A DNA stretch of 64,000 bases from the NCBI RefSeq assembly GCF_900090045.1, contig NC_041784.1:1962001-2026000 (forward strand), read 5' to 3'. The notes beneath the pieces were generated by a model that searched no databases, was not told where the DNA came from, and saw only the letters and a program-made list of their open reading frames with translations. The position numbers and the translations under genes are program-made. Shown one piece after another: positions 26,449 through 39,860 of the stretch (positions are counted from its first letter, which is position 1; every line of letters starts with the position of its first letter). The DNA is from Plasmodium malariae. Lineage: Eukaryota; Apicomplexa; Aconoidasida; Haemosporida; Plasmodiidae.

Positions 26449-28906
26449 CTATGTCTTATCTACTTTTATCCAATTGTCTATCTCTTTTGTGAATCTATCG
26501 TTTGTTGTATAACTACGATTTTCCTTATGTTTCAAAACATCTCGGTTAACCGCACTTATGTTTTCTATATCTTCTGTTTTATTTTCTAATTTTTCTTTTT
26601 TCTTGAATTTAGTTATAGAATTATCCAAATATGATTCCCTATTTTCAAGGTTATCCTCTTTTTTACAATCTTCTAATACTGACATAAACACAAGGATACA
26701 CAATTTTGTTAGTAATTTTGTTTTTATATGTTTATATAATTCTTGATAACATTCTTTGTTAGCTATATCTCCTATATTTATTAAGGGGAAATCATCCTTA
26801 GATCCGTCATTTTTATATTCTTCTGATATATTATAGAGTTCATAGGACACATGTTTAAACAAATCCGGTTCAATATATTGCTTAATAATCATAGTCTTTT
26901 TTGCTATCCATTGTCTCCATATATCCATTTCTCTATGTAAAAATGGAATATTTTGAATTTTATCAGAAGGATTTTTTTTTAATTCCTTTTTTTTTAAGTT
27001 TGCTAGTTCTCTTTTCCAATCATTTTTTAAATTATTAAACCAGTCTACTTTTTTCAATTTTTCAGAAAGTTTTTTATGTTTTTCTATCCATTTCTTCCAT
27101 AATATTTTTTGTTTTTCTTTGTAACTAATACTTTTAGTATTTTCAGTTATTAGTTCATTATTAGTGAAATTTGTGTATGGTCCATGTTCCCCTTTTGTGA
27201 ACAGTTCTAAGCATATTTCTAAAAATTCGTCTTTTTCGTATTCCCAATTATAATTTCTGTATTCTTTGAGTACTTCCATGTGTACTTCTATGATAGTTTT
27301 GTATTTATTGTTTTTTAGCTTTAACGGGCTTATATAATTATTCATATTATGTTCATTTATTTTTATTTTTTTTATTGTTTCTTTGTTATCATGTATTGAC
27401 TCTTCTAAATGATCATTTGTAAAAAGCTCACTTGTTTGCTTAAGAAATGAAGGAGGTAGTATTCTCAGTAATTTCACTTGTCTTGTTTTTATCTTTTTTG
27501 TTTTTTTAAACAGATACAGTAAAGCATACTACAATATAAAATAACAAATATAAAAAAAATATGTGATTACATTTATCAAATATTTATGGCATTTCTAATG
27601 TGTAAAATTTATTTTACTTTAACAAAAAGAGAAAATACAATGATAACCACAAAGCTTATTAAAATAGATATATATGTGTTCCCTGAATTTTCTGATGTAT
27701 CTGTAGTAGTTTTTTAAATATATATATAATGTGATGTTTAAAAATTAGAAAAATAAGTAACATTAGTGATACATAGAATTATGGAAATTGTAGGTTGATG
27801 AGAATATGGCTTAATAATTGGTAATTTGTTATGTAACTGAGTAGTTTTTTGATCTTGAGGAACTTCTAAGGTTGTAATATATGGGTTACCTAATGTAAAA
27901 GTAGGTGTTGTTGAAATATGGATTTCAGAACCTTTGAAATCGGGAACTTGCTTATGTTCACTTTCTCTCACTTGAATTTCAGTAGTTATAGGATCAGAAG
28001 GCATTTGAATTGGAAGTGTATCTAAGGGTGGAACTTGCAAGGGGGTTAATGATTCCGTTTTCTGTGAACCTTCATCTTGAGGCTTAGATGAACCTTCAGG
28101 TGAATTTTGACTTTCCATTTGTGGAATGTTTTCTTCTTTTTCTTTCCGTAACGATTTTTCATGTTCCATTCGATGAGAATTGACGGATTCAGGAAGTTCC
28201 TTAAAAGTTTTAGGAATCAGTAAGTCACTTAATGGTACTGAAAATTTGAATTTCCCTTGTTGGTTCTGTAAATTTTTTTCAATGAGGCTTTTCTTATTTT
28301 CAAAACGATGTTCCATCTCTTTAATCCAAACATTATATTCGCTTAATTTTTTTATGCAACTTTGATTATTGTTACAATTATATGTATTATTTTCTGTTTT
28401 GTAGCGTTCCAAACTTTTCAAATCTTTTACTTTTTTTTCATTAAAATCTTTTACTTCGTAACTTAATTCTAAAAGATCTCTATCATTCTGCTCTAAAATC
28501 ATGGGACATCCACCATATTTAGTTAGCTCGTCAAACCTATATTCAAAATAATTCTGAATTACTTGCTCCCAATTATTTTGGTTAATATAAGGTGGTGCAG
28601 ATTTTTCTTCAATGAGATATTTAGCCACTGCTAAGCATCCCACTCTAAATTTTTGTTTATTTTTCTCATTCTTTAACGAAGGAATTTTATCCTGTATATA
28701 TTTTCTGATCTTTATAAATTTCGGCTCGAAAATGTAATATCCTGCACTAAAACCGAATCCTCTCCAATTCTAGATTCAAAAAAATTATTATGAATTATTT
28801 ATGTATTAATTTCCATGTTATTTATATAATCATTCTTTTTTTTAGAAATAAAAATATATGAATAAATCTAGAAATATTAACAATCTGAAAAATTTACCGT
28901 TTTCAT
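26449..28906 (-). CDS. STP1: STP1 (SURFIN-related) transmembrane protein, first copy
   Basis: Four exons inferred on the minus strand: 28906-28898 (MKT), 28769-27773, 27700-27618 and 27528-26449, with consistent phases and about 722 residues. STP1 proteins are thought to lie at the infected-cell surface. Exon 2 (residues 4-335) has no signal peptide, starts NWRGFGFSAGYYIFEPKF, contains spaced cysteines (GGCP, YNCNNN, SCIKK) and ends in a proline-, serine- and threonine-rich stalk. Exon 3 gives the single helix (about 345-363, YISILISFVVIIVFSLFVK). Exon 4 is a charged cytoplasmic tail with KTIIEVHMEVLKE, WKKWIEKH, WFNNLKNDWK and DIWRQWI, the tryptophan-rich type shared with SURFINs. The splice from GTATCA to CTACAG before exon 3 is my inference; without it exon 2 ends at a stop at 27738 before the helix. 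The final TAG replaces the tyrosine codon found at this point in the copy at 47454-50085, so the C-terminus looks clipped. Confidence 0.8.
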
Positions 28907-31900
28907 AATGACACTACATTATTATTCTGGGGTTTTATAAATTACAATCTGAAAGATAAACAATATTCTAGATTTTTTTATTTATAAATAGAGTAATATA
29001 TAATTAATATATATTAAAAGAAATTATAAAATTATCAAGTACATAAAAATATATATGAGAATGTAAAATAACTGAACAAATTAATATTTATTTTATATAA
29101 TTTGCACCTTTTCTTACCTTTAATAAATATATTTTTGTTGTAGATATATCCTAACGATAAAATGTTATTAAATCATAAATATATATTTTAATATAAAATG
29201 CATATTCTAGTTAAAAACAAAAAGCTAAATTACAATAAAAAATTACGTATAAAACATATCAATAAGTAATATAAAAGCTTTAAAAAAATAACTTTAATCA
29301 GTGTATTTCAATTTTTCTATAGTACAGATACATATATATAAACATTATTACCTAGAATAATGTAAACAATTCTTTTTATTCTTATGTTTTTCCGAATATA
29401 AATAATCTATAAACTAAATTATTTTTAGTAACGATAATATATTTTTTTATAATTAGGTCTTATATTTGTTATTTATTTTTGTAATATACAATAGTAGTGT
29501 TATAATTATTTTGTTAATAGTTCTTTGTTTTTTCTACAGTGTAGGAAGAAATAAGAATTAATAACATATAAATAATAGAAAATTGTTGCTATAGTTGAGG
29601 AAAGCTCATATCATTAAAATGTATTTGAGACATAATTTTATTTATATATACTATCCAAAAATTCCTTATTTGTAGTTTATGGTATTTTATTTAATATGTT
29701 TAATATAGTAAAATTTATTATATATATATATATTTTTTTTTTTACGCATATATTAACATTTTTAGATATGAATCATTTCATTAATACAAAAATTTTATTA
29801 ATTAAAAGTATATATATATGTATTAATCAATGAAAATATGTTTGACTAGTAAAAAATATGAAAAATTGTTAAGATATAATTATAACAAAATTAAATGTAC
29901 AATACGGTTTAAAAAAACATAGTATAAATTATAACCTTGTAATAAAAAATAATAACATAATAATTGAACGCAAATGAAATAACATATTAAATTAGATAAA
30001 ACAACACATATTGAAAATTATTACTACTTTTTCTTTCTGTAATTATTGATCGATATATTCTAATAAGTATATTAAAAATATATGATTTTTTTTTTCGTTG
30101 TTTATACATTTAACTATGAGGAAATATGATTTTAATATCATTAGATATTTATTTAGTATGAATGATAAAAAAGGTCATGAATAATTTATAATACCTTTAA
30201 GGAGTAATTAAATAAATAAAATTGTAGAACAATTTAAACTTGTTACTAACAACTTTGGTTATTATATTATAATGTACATATATTATTTCTTATTTTAATG
30301 TTTCATCTTAAACAAGTACATATGAAATAAAGAATATTCAGAAAATTAAAAAATAATATACTAATATAAAATTTTTGAAACTAATTATTTAACATATAAA
30401 ATTACGTTATTATGGTTATTTTTAATAAGTCCTTTTTATATAAGAATTACATTTAAATTTTTTTTCTTATACTTTAATTTGTTTATTTAAAATATATTTG
30501 TTCGGCGTTCTGTTCTCTTTATTTTAATCTTTTATATATTATTCCATTTTTTTTTTTTTTTAAATATCTTAATAACAACGAACAATGTGTTATACATAAA
30601 TATAATTTATGATGTTTCAAAATGTATTTCATATATATTTGTGTGTTTGAATATATTAAATAAATATATGTAAGCATAATTTATATAATGAACATATAAT
30701 TGTGGATTAATACGTGGCAGCAAAAAATAGAAAATGATTTTCTGAAATATTTGGTTTCATTTCAACAAAAATTGAGTAAATTTAGATTTTAAAATGTTTA
30801 TAATAATAATATCTCTTTTTTTTTTTTTTTATATTTTAAAAATATGTTAAACTATATTTTTTTCATTATTAATATATTTTTTATTATTTCTTTTAATATA
30901 TACTCAGAATTTTTTTATAATACTGGAATTTATACGTAATATATTTTTTTTATTTAAAGACATTACAAAAATAATAAAAATTAATATAAATTAATGAAGT
31001 GTCCTTCATAATATTATGAATATATTATATATGCTTTTATTTAAAAAAATAATATTTTATGTAAAAATAGATATATTTTTATGTATAATATTAACACAAT
31101 ATAAGCTAGTTGAAACACTGTATTCATGAAAATTCTTATAGAACGAAAACAGAAGAATATATAAAAGTAAATGCATTTAGTATAATGTAGTTGTTTAAGT
31201 AACAATTTATAATTTTTTTTTTATTTAATATGCACAAAAACACAATGTAAAAAGCGTGGTATATATTATTATAAAAAGGATCTTACGTATTTAAATTTAT
31301 AGTTCAAGTTATTCAAATTAGAGTTCATAATTATTAACATAGTATTATAGTGTTAACATTCTTAAATAATAATATACCTGAAAAATAAAACAAAATATAT
31401 TGACTATAAGTATGTTTTACTTTTACTAATGTACTTTCATATATAAGGATAAATATATAGTTGCATTGCAAAATAAAAGGAACTTATTCTCATGCATGTT
31501 TTCATGAATAAATATAAAAATTATATTTATTCAGATTATTGTAATGTAAAATATGTAATCTTATTTTTATGTTTTACCTTGTACTATTTCATCTTATAGA
31601 ATTAAATAAGTTCGTTCTGTATATAAATTATTCTTTATAATATTCTATTGTTCTGGAATGTATTAAAATTTGAGATCCGTAATATATAAAATTTACAGTT
31701 AATTATCTTAGAATAAAAATTATTATATATGTATTAGTCCTGTATTAATATTCGAAATATTGTTAATATTAAAAATTTTTATTTAATCATAATTATAACT
31801 GTATATATCTATTACAGCTGCTGTTTTGTTACATTTGTTGAATAATTTATTTGCACTTTTTGTTATATTCTATTTATATACATACAATGAATGGATTTCA

Positions 31901-34278
31901 TATAAGAAATATCTTGTATCTTAATATATTAATGTTAAATAATATTTCGGACATTGGTTATCCAATTAATATTAATTTTTTTTTATATTTTTGTGTTTCA
32001 ATTGATCATAAGTTTGCATAAAATATTTGCTTTTGAATTTCACATATTATTTTTTTTTTTTATCTTGTTAGACTTTTAACACAGATCTTTATATATGAAT
32101 TTTTTATTGTTCTATAAGAATCATATTTATAAACTACTACATTTATGGAGTAATTATTTAAAAAAATTATTCTAATCTTTTTGTTTTATTTTTTTTAATA
32201 TACATTCCGTTTAAATTTATCGAGATTCTATTTTGTACGTACAAAGACATATATTATTGAAAATTTATAAATTACAATTTAGTAGAGTATATGTTGCAGA
32301 ATATCTTCTGTTAGCTGAATATGTTTTATAATTTTCAGTACTATTTATCTGTATTGAAAAATGTTTTTTATGGTACATATTTATATTTTTTTTTAATGAA
32401 TGTCAGAAAAAAGCTCAAGTAAACTCGAATTAAGAAAATTGTATATTTGTATATACAACATTATTCAAACTGTAATTTATTGTGGTAACACATTACATTT
32501 ATTGTACAGAAAATTCTTTTTTTGAGTAAAATAAATTATAATGCTATACAAAAAGAAAATATGAAGAATAATGTAATAAATTTTAATACAGTTGTTATAA
32601 ATTAAAAGGTTAATTATTTTGTAGAATTGTCGAAGGTGCTTCTTTTTGTGATAGTAAACAAACGAATGAGGACAATGTCTGAACTGCATATCGTTTAGGT
32701 TACCTATATTCATGTAGTTCGTTAACATATTTTAAAGAATGCATATATTTCGATTAATAATATGATATTTACGAGTAACACATATATTATTATAGTTCTC
32801 TAATTGTATACATAAATTATTGCGTTTTGCTTAACATATGTATTTATGTTGATGTTATGTAATTATTTATATTTGTTAGCATAAATGAGAAGGAATTACG
32901 TATTAATTGAATTATAAGCACATTTTAGAAATAGTAAAACAAATAATTTATATGTTATATTATAAAAAAGTATAAAAAAACCAAATATTTTTTCTTTGTA
33001 GAAGAGCAAAATATAGGTTTTCTCCATAAATTGTATATCAATCCATAAAAAGAATATATTATTTTAGATAAAAATTTAATATGTATATGAAAAATTTATT
33101 TTTTGTAGACGCAGTATTATATAGCTTGCATAAATGTGCGAATTATATTGTGAAAATGGAAATTTAATAACGTTTTTTTTTTTTAACTTGCTTTATTATT
33201 ATGTATTAATAATATTATTTATTAAATATAAAAAATATATGATGCTAAGAGCAAGTAAAAGTTATTCATATATATATAAAAATAAAACAATACTATATAC
33301 ACGTAATAATGAAAAAACAAAATATTTTACTAGAAAAATAAACTTTTTTATAAGTCTTATCAAATTGAGAAAAATATAAATTATCTATATATATATTTTC
33401 ACATATTATAAAAAGTGCTCAAAATTAAATATTAAGAAATAAGGAATTTATTAAAATTGAAAAATTGTATTTACATGTAAATGTATTGGAGGTTTTAATT
33501 ATAATGAGAGTTCAACATTATAATTTTATAAGTTATATGTATATTATTATGATTAATTAAAATGCTTTAGCTTTTAATTTATATAAAAATATAAAGTATA
33601 CTTAAAAATTTGAGAATACGAACTTAGAAAAAAACTCAAATGAAACTAAATCAGAGTATCAGTATGTGATGTCATTGCAATTGTATATATATATATTAAA
33701 ACAAAAAATATATCAGTGCTAATTAGAACTTTTTTTTTTTTGGTAATTTAAGAATAATCTTTTAAATTTAGCTGTTTTATTATTTTTTTTGTGTTTTTTA
33801 ATTCTTTTAATTGTTTAATTTGGAGAATAATATACCTTAAAGTTAAAAATTACATAATGTTTTATATCGTATGATTACAAAATATTTCTTTGAATAAAAT
33901 ATATTAACATTTATCCTACCATGCATTGCTATACATAAAATATAAAAATATTAAGAAATAACATATTTTTTGTAAAGTTATTTTTAACAATATATTATTT
34001 ATTCATGATCATTATTTAATTTATATCCTCAGAATTTGTTCCTCTTCTTAATGATTTGCAAAAAAATAAATAAAAAAATAATATATTCTATTTAAAATTA
34101 TCAGAAAAATATTATTAAAAAATATATTATATTAAAGTATATTTAACTATATTTACTATGTATATATTATATTATGTAAATTATACTTATTTTTAAATAT
34201 ATGTCATTTGATATGTCTTTGAACTGAGGAAATTATATTAAATATTTTTAAGGAAATTTTATCTCTTATCTTTAATGT

Positions 34279-34330
34279 TTCCTCCTTATTTTTTATTATA
34301 TTTCTTCTAAATATATATTTTTAATTAAAA
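34279..34330 (+). promoter_or_regulatory. Shared distal 5' flank block, about 865 bp before the ATG at 35177
   Basis: CCTCCTTATTTTTTATTATA is followed by TTTCTTCTAAATATATATTTTTAATTAA, like the blocks upstream of 12370 and 42983. Confidence 0.35.
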
Positions 34331-34860
34331 ACAGAAAAAAGAAATTAATTTTATTCATTTATAAGCATTTTGTTTACAAATAATTATATACATTAAAAAT
34401 ATTTAAAATTTATTATTTTCAAAATTATTGTACAATAATGTATAGTTTTTCTTTTTTTTAATTACCTTTGAAATATATATTTTTTTTTATATATTACCAT
34501 GTAACTTATTAATATGATTTATTAAATAGATAATATATCATAAGGAATTGAATTTTTCTAATTAATATAATAAAAAAATTCTGAAAAACCTTTCCTTTAT
34601 AATTACTACTATCATATTGTTATGATAATAAATATATTATAACAATAATAAACATTTGTTCCAAAATGTAGTATTCACGAAATTAGCGTTATTAATAAGA
34701 AAGAATTATTAAAATTATAAATGAATCCTTTAATATATAGTATAGTACATAATATATATTCTATATATTTTACATTTAAAATATATTTTAAATTTTGAAT
34801 TATCAAAAAATCATGCATATATATATTCTTTTTTTTGGAAAAGGATTATATAAAAATTAT

Positions 34861-34925
34861 TTAATTACTGTATTATATTAAATTATATATTTTGAATATT
34901 TATGTATAAATACAAATTACATTAT
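34861..34925 (+). promoter_or_regulatory. Shared 5' flank block, about 290 bp before the ATG at 35177
   Basis: TTAATTACTGTATTATATTA is followed by AATTATATATTTTGAATATTTATG and ACAAATTAC. It is the clearest copy of the proximal block. Confidence 0.4.
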
Positions 34926-35176
34926 TTTTATTAAAATTAATTTCTTTAAATATCATCCTGATAAACATTATATAATATATTTTAAAATTTTCCATTCTTT
35001 GTATCAGTTGTAAAAAACATTTTAGTTATACATTTATTATTATATTTTTATAATTAAATAAAAAATTAATGAAATAAATAGAGTATTCTTTATAATTAAA
35101 AAAATATTATAGTATTGATTATTGTATTCTTGTTGAATATATTACAATTTTAAAATTATATATCTTGGAAGAAAAA

Positions 35177-36010
35177 ATGAAGTCAAACTTTTCTATTAAA
35201 ATTGGTATGTTCATTCTTATATCTTGGATATATAATATTTACAGTGAAGAGGTATAACTATATTATTTAAGGAAATTTTTATTTTTTTATTTATCTGTTA
35301 CTTATTTTTATCAGTTCTAATTTTTATGTTGATACTAATTATACTTTTAAATAATAAATATTTCCTTTTCTTATTAGAGTATATTTAATATATATATGGT
35401 AGATTGCAAGTATGATATAAAATTATATTTAAGAAATTTTCGAATACTAGTGGAATGTAAAGAAGTAAATGATTCAAATATTGCACAATCACAAGAAGAG
35501 ATACCTAATTATGAAAAGAATTATGAAAAAGTTTTATCTTACGACAGAAAGGGGGAAAAGCAAACGAATACACAGTCGAGGAGAAATTCATTATATGATG
35601 AATTTAATAAACAATATAAGATACAAAAAAAAATAATATATGGAAAAAAAAAATTATCTCGCTTTGAAAGAACTTTTTTTAAGAAACTTGATTACATAGA
35701 TTTTATTAGAAAAAATCAGTCAATTTGTAATAAAACATACCAAAAATTAGTAATTAAAAAGTTTGGACTATCAATGTATTTACCTACTTTAGTACTCTCG
35801 TGGGTGATATTAGCCCCATTAGGAGGTTTAATTTATAGTTTTTTCCCCAAAACTGGAACAGATGGTGAAAATGGCGTATCTACCAAAACTTATGATGTTA
35901 CATTATTCCTTGTATTATTGAGTATATTAATTGTCATATTGATGACCTGGTTAGTTTTTACTTATATGAAATTTAGAAAACATAGAAGAATTGTGAAAAG
36001 AAAATGTTAG
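35177..36010 (+). CDS. Plasmodium exported protein with a canonical PEXEL and two membrane helices
   Basis: Exon 1 is 35177-35251 (signal-peptide-like MKSNFSIKIGMFILISWIYN), donor GTATAA, acceptor TTCTTATTAG, and exon 2 is 35378-36010. Frames agree, giving about 235 residues and an intact gene. Exon 2 starts SIFNIYMVDCKYD and carries RILVE at residues 47-51, a canonical RxLxE export motif that would be cleaved in the ER by plasmepsin V. A charged linker is followed by RFERTFFKKLDYIDFIRK, the family FExxFxKLDYxDF motif. Helices lie at about 158-180 and 199-221, with a short glycine-rich loop between them, and the tail is basic (KFRKHRRIVKRKC). It is the best candidate in the window for a functional fam-l/fam-m-like exported protein, although the helices diverge from the usual members. 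Confidence 0.82.
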
Positions 36011-39000
36011 AATGAATAGAACTATTTTTCCTTCTGTAGAGTACGTATTAATGTGAATAAATAAATGTAGAACAGTACTATATTTAATAAACACCTGTAT
36101 ATTTGCTTAAATTACATAAAAGTACGTATGCTTAGCTATAATTTTTTATACACAAGTGTAAATAAATATTTTGTAAGCATTTTTGTGAATTTGAATGTTT
36201 ACGTGTTTTCTAATAAGTATTTTAGACTATAACTACAATTTAATCAAATATTTTATATTGATATATACATTTGTATACTTAAATAGGTGGTTACGAAAAA
36301 TGCATGCTTGTAGGTCTAAATTTAAACAAAGTTGCTTTTTTTATGTAATTTTATGGGAATATGTTCGTACGTATTTGCAAATAAAATATGCTTGTTTGAA
36401 TTTTTTATATTGCTATAGTACATAATCATTATTTGTTGATATAATTTTAATAAGACTATTATTATACTAGAAATAAGAATAAATGTGTCTCGTTTTTTAT
36501 TTAGTAGAACAGAGTGCAAATATTTTATTGCATTCATATATATTTATGTATTACTTATGAATAAATATAAAACTAATTCTATAACATATGTTTTGTGACA
36601 AAAATGAAATAAGCATGCTTTTTGTAAATATCATATTAATTAATGATTATTTGTTTTTCATGTTTTAAAAAGTAAAATATATTATAAAATAATATATCTA
36701 TTAAATATTGTTTAAATGTAATTTATTAATAATTTCGTATTTCTAAATCTTCATAATCAAATGAAAAGTTAAAAATATTTGTTATACCATTATTGTATAT
36801 ATATGTGTCTTAACTTCATATTTACAAAATTATTTAAATATATATTATACCATATATTTAAGTATAAGTATACTATAAATTGTTTTTGTGACTTATGTCA
36901 ATAAAGAAATATTACAGTGAATAAATCTAAATTACATATTCTTAGATAATATTTTGAAATTACCTCATTTTTGCTATTTAATAATAAGTATAGTAGATTT
37001 CGTTATATATCTATAAAAATAAATATTTTCAATACAAATAATTATAATGAATGTATATAATTCTACATTCATTATTTTGTAAGTAAATAAATAATTATAT
37101 ATTTGTGCTCTTATTTATACTCTGCTATATATATACTAATTAAAATATTAATACAATTTTTAAAATGTATATATTTATTTATTTTATATTCATAATTACC
37201 AATTCATTCATATTTATACTACTTATTTTTTATGTAAAATAAAATTAAAAAATGTATTCTTATTTTATATAAAATTAATAATTATAGATTTAATATTTAG
37301 AATTAGGATTATGTTTAATTCAGAAAATCACTTAGGATACATTAATATTCTTTTAGTTTTTATTTTGTATTATATGTATGGAATTATTAATATCAATTAT
37401 TAATAAAAGAACGAATATACTTGTGTTAATAAAATTACATAAATGTTGAATTGATTTTATTCTATAAAAATTACTTAAATATGTATAATAAAATATGTTA
37501 ATAACAATAATAGATATACTTTTATATTTTTGAATAAATTAAGCAGATACATTGTAGAACCAAGTTTATTTTGGCGTTAACTCAATTTATAAATTTATAC
37601 TTATTATCTTATTTTATTTATTTTTGTTTTTTATTATTTCTTAAATGAATAGTACGTTTACAAGAATTTGTATGAATTTATTATTAATATTATTAAAATA
37701 ATGAATATAATATTTTTATACTTATCTCTTGTATCAATACAAATCAAACAGTAAAAAATAAAAATTTAGGAATAAAATATTTTTGATCTTCCTAGATTAT
37801 TTAATAACAGATGTATTTTATTAAATTTACGTTAGTTCCTTAGAAGTTATATATTAATATATTATTTTGTGTGTTATATATTTATGTATTAACAAAAAAT
37901 AATGCCTGTTTTCTCCTATATAAAATATTTATGGTGAAAAAATTTATGTATAGTATATTTTCCAAAATTTTATTATATTTTATCAGTTCCCATTTCATAG
38001 AGATATTATTATATATTGTAATTTATATTAATTTAATTTTTTTTTTTAATTATTATAATACTAAAGATATTTTTTTACTAAATTTACTTTTGCATTTTTA
38101 TGTTATATATATAATATAACTAACACAAATTTTTTTGTGTTTAGGAAGAAAAAAAGAAAAACGAAAATATATAAATCATTAAATTTAAAAAATTTAACTT
38201 ATTTATGATAAAAAAAATATAGTTATTTAAAATATGTAATAAATATGTTTTATGTATAATGTGATAAACAATTTTAAAGAAATTAATTTGAATTTTGTTT
38301 TTTAATATATAAAAATTTTGACGGTAACCTAACCAAAAGAAAGCTACTAATAAAATTATATTTTATCAATACTTGCATATCTTTGTTATTTTTCCGGTGC
38401 AATATTAAAACGTGTGAAACAAAAAATGAGGTTTATTCTTTTTTTTATTTTTTACATCCTATCAGTTTTTCTATATTCAATATTATAATTTTTGATTTTA
38501 ATCTTAAAATAAGGCTTAAATAGTGTAATGCATATACAATGCCAATAGTATTAAGAATAAAAAGAGAAAAGGTTAATAAAAATATGCTTAATATAAGTCA
38601 ATACATATATTCACGTAACGCATTAAATTTTCTATTTTAAATATATAATAAAAAATTTAATCACCGAAAAAGCTATATTTTATTTTATTTTTGAAGTGTA
38701 TTAATAAACACATTTTTTATATTTTCTTTTAAATAATTATTTTATATATATTGAGGATTTATTTAAAGAAGTAATTTTTATCACAAATTATTTTAATTAT
38801 TACTCCTTTTTTTGTAAATAAAACTTTAATCGAAATATTTACTAAAATTCTTTTTAAATTATATTATCATTGATATAATTTATACTTGTAATTTATTTAT
38901 GCAGTTTATTTTGTATTTAAATAAAATAATTAGTAGTGTATATAACGATATTATTTTATTATTTCCTTTTGAATATTCAGTAAAATTTTTATCTAACTAA

Positions 39001-39028
39001 TTATATTATAACATTAAATACTTCAAAT
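36011..39028. other. A+T-rich intergenic region
   Basis: No gene was recognised. It holds the 3' block at 36178-36206 and the 5' flank of the gene at 39029. The open frames at 36195-36425 and 37871-38119 are low-complexity hydrophobic runs without family motifs. Confidence 0.6.
36178..36206 (+). promoter_or_regulatory. Shared 3' flank block after the gene ending at 36010
   Basis: CATTTTTGTGAATTTGAATG followed by TTTACGTGTTTTC begins about 168 bp after the stop. Confidence 0.4.
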
Positions 39029-39860
39029 ATGAGTAGAAACATGATATATTTTATAATAGTTAAAGCTATTACATATGTTCTTTTTATTCTTATATATTCT
39101 GATTTTAAAAAAGCGGTATAATGATAATTTCCTTGAAAATTCGATTTATAGTTTTTGAAATTTCACATTATATAGAGATAAGTATGTAGAAAAATTCTCT
39201 TTGTGATCTAAATAGTATATTATAAATAAAAAAATCATTTCCTTTCCTTTGTAGAGCTATTTTGATATTCCTCTAGAGAGAAAAAACGGAATGAATAAAA
39301 CGTTTGATTCAAGAAGTCATAGATTATTATCAGAATGTAAAAATAAAAGAAAAATTGTAAGACTTGCAGATAAGTTACCTATAAATGAATATGATAATTT
39401 AGAAAATAAACAAAATAACCGTGAATCTAAATATAAGAATAATTCAAGAATTGCGTCCAAAAAATTAGAGAAGAAAAGGTCATCAGATATATGTAAACCA
39501 TTTAGAGCAATAGATAATTACTTTGAAAGACTATTATATAAGAGATTTGATCATATATATAAATACAAGAAATGTATCGATCTTATCCAGAAAAAGAGTT
39601 TAAAATCTTCAGCCTATATTAGTATCAGTTTAACATTTGTTCTACCGGGAATAATTTTTTTAACAGCACTTATAATAACTTCTTTAGCTTCTTATAATCA
39701 AATGAATGCCAATGACGGTGAGTCAGGGGGATTTATTGATTTTTTATCTATATTAATTAAACTTCCCGGAGGTGTAGTTCCTTTTATATTATTTATTTTA
39801 TTAAGTCTTGTGCTTGTTATTTATATATTGGTAAAATTTTTCAAATATCACAAAAAATAA
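39029..39860 (+). CDS. Plasmodium exported protein with a canonical PEXEL and two membrane helices
   Basis: Exon 1 is 39029-39115 (MSRNMIYFIIVKAITYVLFI, signal-peptide-like), donor GTATAA, acceptor CTTTGTAG, and exon 2 is 39255-39860. It gives about 230 residues without a stop. RLLSE at residues 52-56 is a canonical RxLxE export motif, 12 residues after a charged LERKNG stretch. A lysine-rich linker leads to YFERLLYKRFDHIYKYKK, a divergent version of the family FExxFxKLDY motif. Helices lie at about 150-175 (SISLTFVLPGIIFLTALIIT) and 203-224 (PFILFILLSLVLVIYILV), with a GESGG loop between them and a short KFFKYHKK tail. Spacing and exon plan match the neighbour at 35177. The shared flank blocks are not evident here, so it may be an older or different branch of the superfamily. 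Confidence 0.8.

Larger units (their letters stand above)
28907..35176. other. Long A+T-rich intergenic region
   Basis: About 6.3 kb with no supported gene: the upstream region of the STP1 gene on - and of the exported-protein gene on +. The short open frames at 32477-32728 (-) and 33134-33379 (+) show no family motif, signal exon or splice context. Confidence 0.55.

Noticed and set aside
27738..28643. STP1 exon 2 as a stand-alone truncated gene
   Set aside because: The stop at 27738 is better explained as lying in a small intron, because a GT/AG pair restores frame into the membrane helix and the second copy shows the same arrangement.
32477..32728. Minus-strand 83-residue open frame with cysteine and histidine
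   Set aside because: No PIR, STP1 or exported-protein motif and no helix or signal sequence; probably chance.
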